Assembly: GCF_002556545.1 (NCBI RefSeq)
Contig: NZ_CP022685.1
Location: forward strand, 4,380,001-4,444,000
Direction of reading: 5' to 3'
From: Streptomyces formicae
GTDB taxonomy: Bacteria; Actinomycetota; Actinomycetes; Streptomycetales; Streptomycetaceae
DNA: 64,000 bases
Shown here piece by piece: positions 16,018 through 24,404 of this stretch. Made by a program: the position numbers and the translations under genes. The notes beneath the pieces are model-generated. The model ran no database searches, was not told the origin of the DNA, and worked only from the letters and a program-made list of their open reading frames with translations. Position 1 is the stretch's first letter, and each line of letters begins with the position of its first letter.

Positions 16018-17791
16018 GGGACACCGCACACCGGGCTCCGGCCCCCACACGCCGGGCTCGGGCCCCAGCACACCGGGCTCGGGCTCCCGCACGCCGGGCT
16101 CCGGCTCGCGCACGCCGGGCTCCGGCCCCAGCACACCAGGCTCCGGCCCCAGCACACCGGGCTCCGGCTCGCGCACGCCGGGCTCCAGCCCCAACACACC
16201 GAGCTCCGGCTCCCCCACACCGAGCTCCAGCCCCAGCACACCGGGCTCCGGCCCCCACACGCCGGGCTCGGGCCCCAGCACACCGAGCTCCGGCTCACGC
16301 ACGCCAGGCTCCAGCCCCAACACACCAGGCCCCGGCCCCAGCACACCGAGCTCCGGCTCCCGCACGCCAGGCTCCGACCCCAACACACCGGGCTCCAGAT
16401 CCCGCACACCAAGCTCCGGCCCCAGCACACCAAGCTCCAACTCCCCCACACCGAGCTCCAGCCCCAGCACTCCGGGCTCGGGCCCCCGCACACCAGGACC
16501 GGGCAGCCTCCGGGCGCCGGGCGCGGGCCCCCTGGCACCGGGAGCGGGCCCCCTGGCACCGGGCCGCTCCGACCCCCGCGCCTCCGACCCCGACGCCCGC
16601 TGGCTCGCAGCCGTCATGCACGCCACGTTCTACCTGCTGCTCGCCACCTCGCTGGCCCGCTTCCTGCTGCGTCACCCCGGCGGCGCGCGCGTCCCGTGGA
16701 TCATCGCGCTCTCGGCGGTCCTCGCCGTCCTCTACGCCCTCCCGTTCCTCACCGCCGCCGCCCTGCGGGAGCGACCCGCCACGCCCTTCGCGTCCGGCGC
16801 CCGCCCCACCCCCCGCCGCCTGGCCTGGCTCGCGCTGGTCGTCGCGGTCTGGCTGGTGCTCGTCGTCCTCGCGCCGAGCTTCGGCTGGTGCGCGGTGCCG
16901 CTCTTCTACACCGGCCTGCGCACCCTGCCACCGCGCGCGGCCCTGGCCCTGGTGGCCGTCCTGACCGGCTGCGTCATCGCATCCCAGGTACGGCTCGCGG
17001 GCCGCTACGACCCGGACCTGATCCTCGGACCGCCCGCCGTCTCGGCAATCGCCACCGCCGTCTTCGCCTACATGCAGCGCCAGGCCGCCCGCCAGCGCGA
17101 ACTCATCGACGACCTCATCCGCACCCGCCGCGAACTGGCCGCCACCGAACGGCGCGAGGGCACGCTCGCCGAGCGCCAGCGCCTGTCCATGGAGATCCAC
17201 GACACCCTCGCGCAGGGCCTGTCCAGCCAGCAGATGCTGCTCCAGGCCGCCGACCGCGTCTGGGACACCGACCCGGCCAAGGCCCGCACCCACGTCCGTA
17301 CGGCCGAGTCGATCACCGAGCACGGCCTCACCGAGGCACGCCGCTTCGTGCACGACCTGGCGCCCGCCGACCTCGCGGACGGCGGCGGCCTCGCGCAGGC
17401 GCTCCGGGCCCTCGCGGAACGGGAGTCGGACGCGGGCCTCACCGTCCGCTTCCACGTGGAGGGCGCCCCCGTGCCCCTGCCCGACCGCGTCAGCTCGGCG
17501 CTGCTGCGCATCGCCCAGGGCGCCCTCGCGAACGTACGCGAACACGCCGACGCGACCACGGCGGCGCTCACCCTCACCCTCCTGGACGACCAGGTGGTCC
17601 TGGACGTCGCGGACGACGGCCGCGGCTTCGTCCCGCCCACCGACTCCAGGACCCCGGCGGGCGTACGAGGTCACGGCCTGCCCGCGATCCGCGCGCGGGC
17701 GGTCCAGCTCGGCGGCACACTGACGATCGAGTCGGCGCCGGGCGAAGGCGCGGTCCTTTCCGTATCGATCCCGTTGGAGCCGCAGCGATGA
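16016..17791 (+). CDS. senS: Redox/haem sensor histidine kinase SenS-like with a tandem-repeat N-terminus
   Basis: The kinase has 591 residues from GTG 16016, chosen because GAGGGAG ends 8 bases before it; the frame is open back to 15851. Residues 5-165 are 23 copies of a 7-residue unit (TPGSGPS type), then an APGAGPL stretch. Five transmembrane helices follow at about 193-365, as in SenS. The dimerisation domain has RLSMEIHDTLAQGL (phospho-acceptor His near 395) and the ATPase domain ends with DVADDGRGF. It is a NarL-class kinase that phosphorylates SenR. Usual SenS proteins are near 400 residues, so the repeat region is an extension. It overlaps senR by 4 bases. If the real start is later, the repeats would be untranslated. 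Confidence 0.82.
   Translation: MGHRTPGSGPHTPGSGPSTPGSGSRTPGSGSRTPGSGPSTPGSGPSTPGSGSRTPGSSPNTPSSGSPTPSSSPSTPGSGPHTPGSGPSTPSSGSRTPGSSPNTPGPGPSTPSSGSRTPGSDPNTPGSRSRTPSSGPSTPSSNSPTPSSSPSTPGSGPRTPGPGSLRAPGAGPLAPGAGPLAPGRSDPRASDPDARWLAAVMHATFYLLLATSLARFLLRHPGGARVPWIIALSAVLAVLYALPFLTAAALRERPATPFASGARPTPRRLAWLALVVAVWLVLVVLAPSFGWCAVPLFYTGLRTLPPRAALALVAVLTGCVIASQVRLAGRYDPDLILGPPAVSAIATAVFAYMQRQAARQRELIDDLIRTRRELAATERREGTLAERQRLSMEIHDTLAQGLSSQQMLLQAADRVWDTDPAKARTHVRTAESITEHGLTEARRFVHDLAPADLADGGGLAQALRALAERESDAGLTVRFHVEGAPVPLPDRVSSALLRIAQGALANVREHADATTAALTLTLLDDQVVLDVADDGRGFVPPTDSRTPAGVRGHGLPAIRARAVQLGGTLTIESAPGEGAVLSVSIPLEPQR
16028..16510 (+). repeat. 21-bp minisatellite, 23 tandem units, inside senS
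   Basis: It is a continuous in-frame array of 23 units of 21 bp (483 bp), each encoding Thr-Pro-Gly/Ser-Ser-Gly-Pro/Ser-X. Units differ by a few substitutions and there are no length changes, so the reading frame is kept throughout. The array is followed by two longer APGAGPL-type units. Confidence 0.92.
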
Positions 17792-18420
17792 ACACCACCC
17801 CGGTCCGCCTCCTGGTCTGCGACGACCACGTCGTCGTCCGCGCGGGTCTGCTCGCCCTGCTCGGCAGCGCGCCCGACATCGAGGTGGTCGGCGAGGCGGG
17901 CACCGGCGAGGAGGCGGTCGCCCTCGCCGCGAAGCTGACGCCTGACGTGGTCCTGATGGACCTGCAACTGGGCGAGGGCATCGACGGCGTCGAAGCCACC
18001 CGCCGCATCACGGCCGCCGCGCCCTCCCCCCACGTCCTCGTCCTGACCACCTACGACACGGACGCGGACATCACCCGGGCCATCGAGGCGGGCGCGACGG
18101 GTTACCTCCTCAAGGCGGAGCGCCCCGAGGAACTCTTCTCCGCGATCCAGGCGGCCGCCCAGGGCCGCACCGCCCTCTCCCCGCCGGTCGCCTCCCGCGT
18201 CATGGCCCGCATGCGCAGCCCGCTGCCCACCCTCACCGACCGCGAGCGCGACATCCTGGGCCAGCTCTCCCAGGGCCTGGGCAACCGTGAGATCGCCCGC
18301 GCGCTCTTCATCAGCGAGGCGACGGTGAAGACGCATCTGGGCCGCATCTACGACAAGCTCGGCGTCGACACGCGGGCGGGAGCGGTGTCGGTGGCGAAGG
18401 AGCAGCGTCTGCTGCCGTGA
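17788..18420 (+). CDS. senR: NarL/LuxR-type response regulator SenR-like
   Basis: The 210-residue protein has an N-terminal receiver domain with acidic pocket CDDH, phospho-acceptor Asp58 in VVLMDLQL and the Lys of YLLKAE. The C-terminal LuxR helix-turn-helix spans about 150-205 (LTDRERDILGQLSQGLGNREIA, ATVKTHLGRIYDKLGV). Its start overlaps the senS stop (ATGA), giving a classic kinase-regulator operon. In S. reticuli, SenR activates furS-cpeB and hbpS under oxidative stress. No cpeB-furS pair is in this window. Confidence 0.88.
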   Translation: MNTTPVRLLVCDDHVVVRAGLLALLGSAPDIEVVGEAGTGEEAVALAAKLTPDVVLMDLQLGEGIDGVEATRRITAAAPSPHVLVLTTYDTDADITRAIEAGATGYLLKAERPEELFSAIQAAAQGRTALSPPVASRVMARMRSPLPTLTDRERDILGQLSQGLGNREIARALFISEATVKTHLGRIYDKLGVDTRAGAVSVAKEQRLLP

Positions 18421-18473
18421 CCCTGCGGAGTCCTGCCACCGTCCGCGCCTGCCGCCCGTGACACCATCGACCC

Positions 18474-18980
18474 GTGCTCGACATCGGCTACGCGCTCTCC
18501 CGCCGCTTCCCTGACCCCCCTGAGCTGGACTACGGGCGGGCGGACGTCCACACCCTGCGTCACGACCTCTTCTGCGGAGACGTGTACCTGGCGGACACCA
18601 AGGCGGACCGGGAACTGTCCACAGCCTGGGGATGGGTTCCCGTCCTCGACTTCGCGTGGGCGCTCTGCGACATCGTCGAGCAGCTCGACGAGGATCCGCT
18701 CGGCAGCCGCGCCTCCCGTCCTCAGTACGCCGAACTCGACTTCACCGAGTCGACCGATCGCATGCTGTTCGCGCGGCGCTTCGGGTGGGTCGACATCGAG
18801 GCGGACTGGATGTCTCCCGACGATCCGCCGCTCACCTTCTCCCACGCGGAACTGCGGCGCGAGGCCCGTGACTTCCTCCACGACCTCCTCGCGGACCTGA
18901 CCGACCTCCACGACTCCCTCTCGGACAACCCGGCCCTCTGGTCCCTCCAGTCCCGCTTTCCGCGAGTTCCCCGCGCCTGA
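18474..18980 (+). CDS. Conserved-looking soluble protein of unknown function
   Basis: The 168-residue protein starts at GTG 18474, without a clear ribosome site. It is acidic and rich in Trp, Asp and Leu (DYGRADVHTLRHDLFCGDVYL, WGWVPVLDFAWALCDIVEQL), with a C-terminal helical stretch (DFLHDLLADLTDLHDSL). There is no signal peptide, membrane segment or recognised motif. Codon use is typical of the host, so it is probably a real gene. It resembles small cytoplasmic proteins sometimes paired with toxins as immunity factors, but no toxin gene lies next to it, and I cannot assign a function. Confidence 0.6.
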   Translation: MLDIGYALSRRFPDPPELDYGRADVHTLRHDLFCGDVYLADTKADRELSTAWGWVPVLDFAWALCDIVEQLDEDPLGSRASRPQYAELDFTESTDRMLFARRFGWVDIEADWMSPDDPPLTFSHAELRREARDFLHDLLADLTDLHDSLSDNPALWSLQSRFPRVPRA

Positions 18981-19457
18981 CCGCTTCCTCGGCGCCGGGA
19001 GGTGGTGGCTTCTTGCCCACGTCCTGTGCGGTGGCACACGGGGGTTTCGCGCAGTTCCCCGCGCCCCTGAAGGGGCCCCCGCCCGGTGGTCCGGTGCGGG
19101 GCCGCGGCGGTATGTCCGTCCTCGCCGTCCCAGATGGCCGCCACGTCCCCTCAGCCCTCCATCGCGACCGCGGCCCGGTGGGGGCCGGGAACCCCCGCCG
19201 GGGGACGGTCGCGAGCGCGCGAGGGGACGTGGGGGTATGTGCGCACGGAGCACATAAGTGAACGAGGCAAGGAAGCAAGCCCGTTGGCGGTCATCTGGGA
19301 CGGCGAGTACGCACATACCCCCGCGGCCCCGCCCCACAACCGAAGCAGAAGCGCCCCCCAGCCCCCTGCGGACCCGCACCGGACGACCACCGGGAGACCC
19401 CTTCAGGGGCGCGGGGAACTGCGCAAAACCCCGTGTGACACCCGCCCCACCCCCCCC
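18981..19457. other. Gene-free interval with a long inverted repeat
   Basis: About 480 bases between the unknown protein and the pentapeptide gene. I see no gene. It is filled almost completely by the inverted repeat at 19035-19437. At 18955-18975, overlapping the preceding stop, is another copy of the GCGAGTTCCCCGCGCC motif. Confidence 0.7.
19035..19437. repeat. Imperfect inverted repeat with arms of over 100 bp
   Basis: The left arm (19035-19143) and right arm (about 19287-19437) match in inverted order. Blocks shared are CACACGGGG, GCGCAGTTCCCCGCGCCCCT, CCGGTGGTC, GGGGCCGCGG, GTATGTnCG and CGCCGTCCCAGATG. The right arm has about 40 extra bases. The spacer repeats GGGGGTATGTGCG a third time. 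Confidence 0.75.
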
Positions 19458-20168
19458 TCACGCCCCCGCGACCTTCACCCCCACCTGCCCCGCAAACGCC
19501 GGCGCCAAGTCGATCAGCTGCTCAGGGCTGATCACCGCCCCGCGCAGACACTCCACCCCCCGCGCGATCTCCAGCTCCCCCGCCGCCCGCAGATCCACGT
19601 CCTTCATCCGCACCCCACTGAAGTCGACCCCCCGCACCACACAGTCCAGGAACGCCACCCGCTCCAAGGACGCGAGGCCGAAGTCCGGCTCCACCAGCAC
19701 GCAGCCCTCGAAGACGACGTCCCGCAACCGCGCCTTCCGCAGGTTCAGGTAGTCGATCTTCCCGCCCCGCACCACGACCCGCTCCAGCACGCCCCCGTGC
19801 AACTGCACGCCCCCGAGCCGCGCGTCCACCACCTCCACGTCCCGTAGCGACGCCTCCGTCAGGTCCGTCCCCACCCCGCGCGGCTCCCTCAGCACGGAAT
19901 CCACGAACCGCGCCCGCGCCAGCCGCGTCTCGCCGAGCGCGCACCCCGTCACCGCGCAGTCCATGAAGAGCGCGCCGCCCCCGTCCTGCGCCCCGAGGTC
20001 GAGATCACGGAACTCGACCCCGTCGTAGTCCCCGTCGGGCTCCAACTCGGCTCCCTCGAAGGGCCGGAGCGGAGGCAACCGCACCTCGGCCCGCCGCGCC
20101 GCCTTCACCACGGACTCCGTCTTCGCCTGTGCCTGTGCCTGTGCCTGCGCCTGCGCCTTCCGAACCAT
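19458..20168 (-). CDS. Pentapeptide-repeat protein
   Basis: The 236-residue protein has repeats with the A(D/N)LXX pattern in modified form (LTEASLRDVEVVDARLGGVQLHG, LNLRKARLRDVVFEGC, VDFSGVRMKDVDL), expected to fold as a right-handed quadrilateral beta-helix. It is cytoplasmic. The N-terminus is VRKAQAQAQAQAQAKTE, encoded by a 6-bp microsatellite at 20125-20160 (GCCTGT/GCCTGC, six units), so length there may vary between strains. Some family members mimic DNA and protect gyrase, but nothing here proves that role. ATG 20168 is the best start, although its purine stretch is very close to the codon. Confidence 0.78.
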   Translation of the reverse strand: MVRKAQAQAQAQAQAKTESVVKAARRAEVRLPPLRPFEGAELEPDGDYDGVEFRDLDLGAQDGGGALFMDCAVTGCALGETRLARARFVDSVLREPRGVGTDLTEASLRDVEVVDARLGGVQLHGGVLERVVVRGGKIDYLNLRKARLRDVVFEGCVLVEPDFGLASLERVAFLDCVVRGVDFSGVRMKDVDLRAAGELEIARGVECLRGAVISPEQLIDLAPAFAGQVGVKVAGA

Positions 20169-20278
20169 TTCCCCATCGTGCACGCCCCCACTGACAACGC
20201 CCCCGCACCCCACCCCGATGTCACACCGGCCCGCCTCCCGCCCGTCCAAGAATCGAGACCGAGCCCAAGGGAGCGCCC

Positions 20279-21475
20279 ATGCCAAGCACCCCCCGAGCCA
20301 CCCCCCGCACCACCGTCATCGGCGGCGGCATCGCGGGCCTCACCGCCGCCATCACCGCCGCCGAGGCCGGCGCCCGCGTCACCGTCCACGAGTCCCACCA
20401 CACGCTCGGCGGCCGCGCCCACACCTCCGAAGGGGCGTACAAGACGAACGAGGGGCCGCACGCGCTGCACACCGGAGGCCCCCTCTGGACGTGGCTCAGG
20501 CAGCGCGACCTGGTCGGCCCCCTGGCCCCCGTCCCGCCCGTGGAGGCGACACGCGTGCGCCTGCACCACCACGGAGCGCTGCGCCGCACCCCGCCCCTCG
20601 CGATGCTCAAGCTGCTGCGCCACAAGGCCGAACGGGCCCCGGTGGAACAGGACTTCCTGTCCTGGGCGGCCGCCCTGGTCGGCGAGGAGGGAGCGCGGGC
20701 GGCCGCGCGCTACGCGGCCGTGGCGACGTTCCACCACGCCCCCGGCTCCCTCTCCGCCCGCTTCGTACAGGAGCGTCTGCGCCGCGCGGCCAAAGTTCCC
20801 CCGGAGGCCGCCTACCCGCGCGGCGGCTGGGCCACGGTGATCGACAGGATGGCGGCGTACGCGTGGAACCTGGGCGTACGCATGGAGACGCTGACCCGCG
20901 TCGACAGGATCGCGGACGTCGCCCAGGACGGCCCGGTCGTCGTGGCGACGTCGCTGGAGGCGGCCCGCCGCCTCCTCGGCGACGACTCGCTGCGCTGGGA
21001 GAGCGGCCGCACCGCGCTCGTGGACGTGGCGTTCCGTTCGCGCAGGGGCGACGCCTTCGTCGTCTGCGACCTGGACCGTACGGGGAGGCTGGAGCGCTGC
21101 ACCGCGCGCGACCGCACGCTCGCCCCCGCGGGCGAACAGCTCGTGCAGGGGCAGATCCCCATCGCCCCTGACGAGACGGAGTCGGACGGGGTGGCCCGCG
21201 CCGAGCACCTCCTGGACCTCGGGTTCCCCGGCTGGCGCGATCGGCTGACCTGGCGCAGGACCTCCGTCGCGGACGGCCGCACGGGCGCGGTGGACCGGCC
21301 GGGCACCACCTGGCGGGACCGCCCGGCGATCGACCGGGGGCACGACGTCTACCTGGCGGGCGACCAGGTGGCGGCGCCCGGACTGCTGTCGGAGGTGTCG
21401 TTCAACAGCGCGATGGAGGCGGTGTCGTTGGCCCTGACGAAGTCACTGCTTGACCTCAAGTCGACTTCAGGTTGA
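20279..21475 (+). CDS. FAD-dependent oxidoreductase (amine oxidase / phytoene-desaturase-like)
   Basis: The 398-residue protein starts at ATG 20279 behind AAGGGAG. The dinucleotide-binding loop VIGGGIAGLTAAITAAEAGARVTVHE is at the N-terminus, followed by the flavin motif LGGRAHT. The C-terminal FAD-contact segment is DVYLAGDQVAAPGLLSEVSFNSAMEA. It belongs to the group that holds protoporphyrinogen oxidase, carotenoid desaturases and flavin monoamine oxidases. It stands alone, with no carotenoid or haem genes nearby, so the substrate is open. Confidence 0.8.
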   Translation: MPSTPRATPRTTVIGGGIAGLTAAITAAEAGARVTVHESHHTLGGRAHTSEGAYKTNEGPHALHTGGPLWTWLRQRDLVGPLAPVPPVEATRVRLHHHGALRRTPPLAMLKLLRHKAERAPVEQDFLSWAAALVGEEGARAAARYAAVATFHHAPGSLSARFVQERLRRAAKVPPEAAYPRGGWATVIDRMAAYAWNLGVRMETLTRVDRIADVAQDGPVVVATSLEAARRLLGDDSLRWESGRTALVDVAFRSRRGDAFVVCDLDRTGRLERCTARDRTLAPAGEQLVQGQIPIAPDETESDGVARAEHLLDLGFPGWRDRLTWRRTSVADGRTGAVDRPGTTWRDRPAIDRGHDVYLAGDQVAAPGLLSEVSFNSAMEAVSLALTKSLLDLKSTSG

Positions 21476-21529
21476 AAGCTGTGGACTCCCGCCGCTCCCC
21501 ACCGCGGAACAGACCACCAGGAGCCCACC

Positions 21530-22546
21530 ATGCACGCCATCCGCCTCCACGCCTTCGGCCCCGCAGAGAACCTCCGCTACGAAGAGGTCCCGGCCCCCGT
21601 CCCCGCACCCGGCCAGGTCCGCATAGCCGTGGCCGCGGCGGGCGTCCACCTCCTGGACACCGCGCTCCGCGAGGGCATGCGGGGCCCGCTGCCCGAGCTC
21701 CCCGCCCTGCCCACGATCCCCGGCCGCGAGGTGGCGGGCACGGTGGACGCCCTGGGCGAGGACGTGGACCCGAGCTGGCTCGGCAGGCGCGTGGTCGCCC
21801 ACATCGGCTTCGCCCCCGGAGGCTACGCGGAGGCGACCGTCACCGAGGTCTCCCGCCTGCACGAACTCCCCGAAGAGCTGGACTTCGCCGAGGCCGTCGC
21901 CCTGATCGGCACGGGCCGCACGACGATGGGGATCCTCCGGTTCACGGAGCTCACACCGGAGTCGGTGGTCATCGTCCCCGCGGCGGCGGGCGGCATCGGC
22001 ACGCTCCTGACGCAGTACGCCGAGCACCGGGGCGCCACGGTCGTCGGCCTGGCGGGCGGGCCGGAGAAGACCGCCCGCGTCCGCGCGAACGGCGCGGACC
22101 TGGCCGTGGACTACACGGACCCGGCGTGGCCCGACGAGGTCCGCGCGTATTTGAAGGAGCGGCACGACGACCGCCGCGCCACCGTCGTCTTCGACGGAGT
22201 GGGCGGCGACGCGGGCCTCGCGGCGGTCGACCTGCTCGGCCCCGGCGGCGTCCACGTCGTCTTCGGCTGGTCGGGCAAGGGCCCGCACGACGGCGAGCCG
22301 CTGACGTTCACCGACGAGGAGCTCGCCGAGCGCGGCATCACGCAACTCAACGTCCTCGGCCCGGAGATGATGCGCAGGGCGGGCGGCGACAACCCCGTCC
22401 GCACCCTGGAACTGGCCGCGCTCGCCGAGGCCGCGACGGGCCACTTCACCCCGGCCGTGCAGCGCTTCCCCCTCGCGGAGGCGGCAGCGGCGCACCGGGC
22501 GCTGGAGAACCGGGGGACGATGGGCAAAGTGGTCCTGCTCCCCTGA
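21530..22546 (+). CDS. Zinc-independent quinone oxidoreductase of the MDR/alcohol dehydrogenase superfamily
   Basis: The 338-residue protein starts at ATG 21530 behind CAGGAG. It begins MHAIRLHAFGPAENLRYEEVPAP, typical of the quinone-reductase branch. The NADPH-binding loop VIVPAAAGGIGTLLTQYAEHRGATVVG is in the middle. The zinc-ligand cysteines of alcohol dehydrogenases are absent, so it should reduce quinones or enones with NADPH. It lies 55 bases after the FAD oxidoreductase in the same direction and could be co-transcribed with it. The physiological substrate is unknown. Confidence 0.85.
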   Translation: MHAIRLHAFGPAENLRYEEVPAPVPAPGQVRIAVAAAGVHLLDTALREGMRGPLPELPALPTIPGREVAGTVDALGEDVDPSWLGRRVVAHIGFAPGGYAEATVTEVSRLHELPEELDFAEAVALIGTGRTTMGILRFTELTPESVVIVPAAAGGIGTLLTQYAEHRGATVVGLAGGPEKTARVRANGADLAVDYTDPAWPDEVRAYLKERHDDRRATVVFDGVGGDAGLAAVDLLGPGGVHVVFGWSGKGPHDGEPLTFTDEELAERGITQLNVLGPEMMRRAGGDNPVRTLELAALAEAATGHFTPAVQRFPLAEAAAAHRALENRGTMGKVVLLP

Positions 22547-22610
22547 CCGGTCGGTGCCCCGGCGGGAAAACCGGATGCCCGCACCGGATAAGGGAACTAC
22601 CGTCCGTTAT

Positions 22611-23840
22611 ATGGGTATGGACTCCATCCAATTCCGCGACGTCCCCGAGACGGGCATCGACCGCGCCCTCTCCCTCGCCTACCTCGCCTTCCACGAGAAC
22701 CCGGAGGAGGAGAAGCGCAAGCACCACCACGACCTGCTGCGCGGCTGCACCCGCGTCGGGGCGTACGAGGACGGCGAACTCGTGGGGTTCCTCGCGGCGT
22801 TCCCCTTCTCCGTGTCGGTGCCCGGTGGTGAACTTCCGTGCCCCTGCGTGACGTTCGTGTCGGTCGCGCCGACGCACCGGCGCCGGGGCGTGCTCTCCGG
22901 GATGATCGCGGAGCTGTTCGCGCGGGCCTCGGCGGAGGGCGCGCCGATCGCGTCCCTGTGGGCGTCGGAGGACGCGATCTACGGCAGGTTCGGCTTCGGG
23001 CCCGCCACGCTCGGCCACACCGTGGAGATCGACTCCCGGCGCCCGCTGGCCCTGCGCATCACCCCCGACGACCGCCCGCTGCGCCTGGTCGACCCGGCCG
23101 ACGCCCCCGCCCTGCTCGGTACGTACTACGACCGCACGCGCGCCGAGCGGGCCGGGCGCATCGACCGCACCGAGGCGTGGTGGCGCGAGGAGTGGCTGGT
23201 GACGGAGGACGAGGAGGACGACGAGCTGTCGCCGCCCCGCGTGGTCGTCGTCGGCGAGCCGCGCGGCCCCGTCGCCGGTTACGCGATCTACCGCACCAAG
23301 ACCCGCGACGACGCCCCCGGCCTGGTCCGCCTCGACGAGTTGGAGGCGGACACCCCGGCCGTCGCGGCCGCGCTCTGGCGCTATCTCGCCTCGATCGACC
23401 TGACGGGCCAGATCCGCGCCTGGGGCCGCCCCGTCGACGACCCGCTGCACCTCTTCGCCGCCGACCGCGACCAGGTGCGCGTCACGGGCGAGTTCCCCGC
23501 GCTGTGGCTCCGCCTCGTCGACGTGCGCGCGGCCCTGGAGTCCCGCTCCTGGGCGGCCCCGGTGGACGTGGTGCTCGACGTGCGCGACGACCGCGTCCCG
23601 GCCAACGCGGGCCGCCACCGCCTGACGGCGTCCCCGGACGGCTGCACGTACGCGGCCACCGACGACCCCGCGGACCTCACCGTCGACGTACGCGACCTGG
23701 CCGCCTGCTACTTGGGCGGTACGCGGACGGACGCGCTGGTCCGCGCGGGCCTGGCCACGGAGCACACGCCGGGCACGGTGACGGCACTGGACGCGGCCCT
23801 GCGCACGCCCCGACTCCCGCACACGGTGGACGAGTTCTAG
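22611..23840 (+). CDS. Eis-family acetyltransferase (GNAT-GNAT-SCP2)
   Basis: The 409-residue protein has an N-terminal GNAT domain with acetyl-CoA loop VAPTHRRRGVLSGMIAELF and the Eis-typical IASLWASEDAIYGRFGFGPAT. A second degenerate GNAT domain and a C-terminal sterol-carrier-like domain follow (ATDDPADLTVDVRDLAACYLGG). It ends in a C-terminal Phe, whose carboxylate is the general acid in mycobacterial Eis. Eis enzymes acetylate aminoglycosides and other amines at several positions. The start may be ATG 22611 or 22617. Its TAG stop shares the CTAG at 23837-23840 with the stop of the convergent gene. Confidence 0.87.
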   Translation: MGMDSIQFRDVPETGIDRALSLAYLAFHENPEEEKRKHHHDLLRGCTRVGAYEDGELVGFLAAFPFSVSVPGGELPCPCVTFVSVAPTHRRRGVLSGMIAELFARASAEGAPIASLWASEDAIYGRFGFGPATLGHTVEIDSRRPLALRITPDDRPLRLVDPADAPALLGTYYDRTRAERAGRIDRTEAWWREEWLVTEDEEDDELSPPRVVVVGEPRGPVAGYAIYRTKTRDDAPGLVRLDELEADTPAVAAALWRYLASIDLTGQIRAWGRPVDDPLHLFAADRDQVRVTGEFPALWLRLVDVRAALESRSWAAPVDVVLDVRDDRVPANAGRHRLTASPDGCTYAATDDPADLTVDVRDLAACYLGGTRTDALVRAGLATEHTPGTVTALDAALRTPRLPHTVDEF

Positions 23841-24334
23841 GGATTTCCGCCGTCAAGGTGCTGCCCACCGAGCGACAGCAGTGCCTCACCGGCCAGCCGA
23901 TGCGTGGTCCATTCCGCCATCGGCTCGGCGCCGAGCGACCGGTAGAAGTCGATCGCGGGCGCGTTCCAGTCGAGCACGGACCATTCCAGGCGCCCGTATC
24001 CGCGGGCCACGCAGATGCGGGCGAGTTCGGTGAGGAGCGCCTTGCCGTGGCCGCCGCCGCGGGCCTCGGGGCGTACGTAGAGGTCCTCCAGGTAGATGCC
24101 GTGCACGCCGCGCCACGTGGAGAAGTTCAGGAACCAGAGCGCGAAGCCCACCGCCTCGCCGGAAGCGTCGTCCTGTGCGATGTGGGCATAGGCGGCGGGC
24201 CGCTCCCCGAAGAGCGCCTCGTGCAGGTGCTCCTCGGTGGCCCGCGCCTCGTCGAGTGCCTTCTCGTAGGCGGCGAGGTCGCGGACCAGGGCGTGGATGA
24301 CGGGGATGTCGGCAGGTGTGGCGGTACGAATCAT
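23837..24334 (-). CDS. GNAT-family N-acetyltransferase (diamine-acetyltransferase-like)
   Basis: The 165-residue protein starts at ATG 24334; 12 in-frame codons further back look spurious. It begins MIRTATPADIPVIHALVRDLAAYE, with GFALWFLNFSTWRGVHGIYLEDLYVRPEARGGGHGKALL. This LEDLYVRPE plus acetyl-CoA loop is the pattern of the spermidine/thialysine acetyltransferase group. It would acetylate a small amine. The stop codon overlaps that of the Eis-like gene in the palindrome CTAG, so the two genes converge with no spacer. Confidence 0.83.
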   Translation of the reverse strand: MIRTATPADIPVIHALVRDLAAYEKALDEARATEEHLHEALFGERPAAYAHIAQDDASGEAVGFALWFLNFSTWRGVHGIYLEDLYVRPEARGGGHGKALLTELARICVARGYGRLEWSVLDWNAPAIDFYRSLGAEPMAEWTTHRLAGEALLSLGGQHLDGGNP

Positions 24335-24404
24335 GGTGGCAGCAAGCCATGCCCGTACCGCCGCGGTCAACGCCGTCTCACCTCGGCGCCCGAGCGGCCA
24401 CCGC

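Noticed and set aside
16028..16510. CRISPR-like array
   Set aside because: The units are contiguous 21-bp repeats without unique spacers and stay in frame as coding sequence, so it is a minisatellite.
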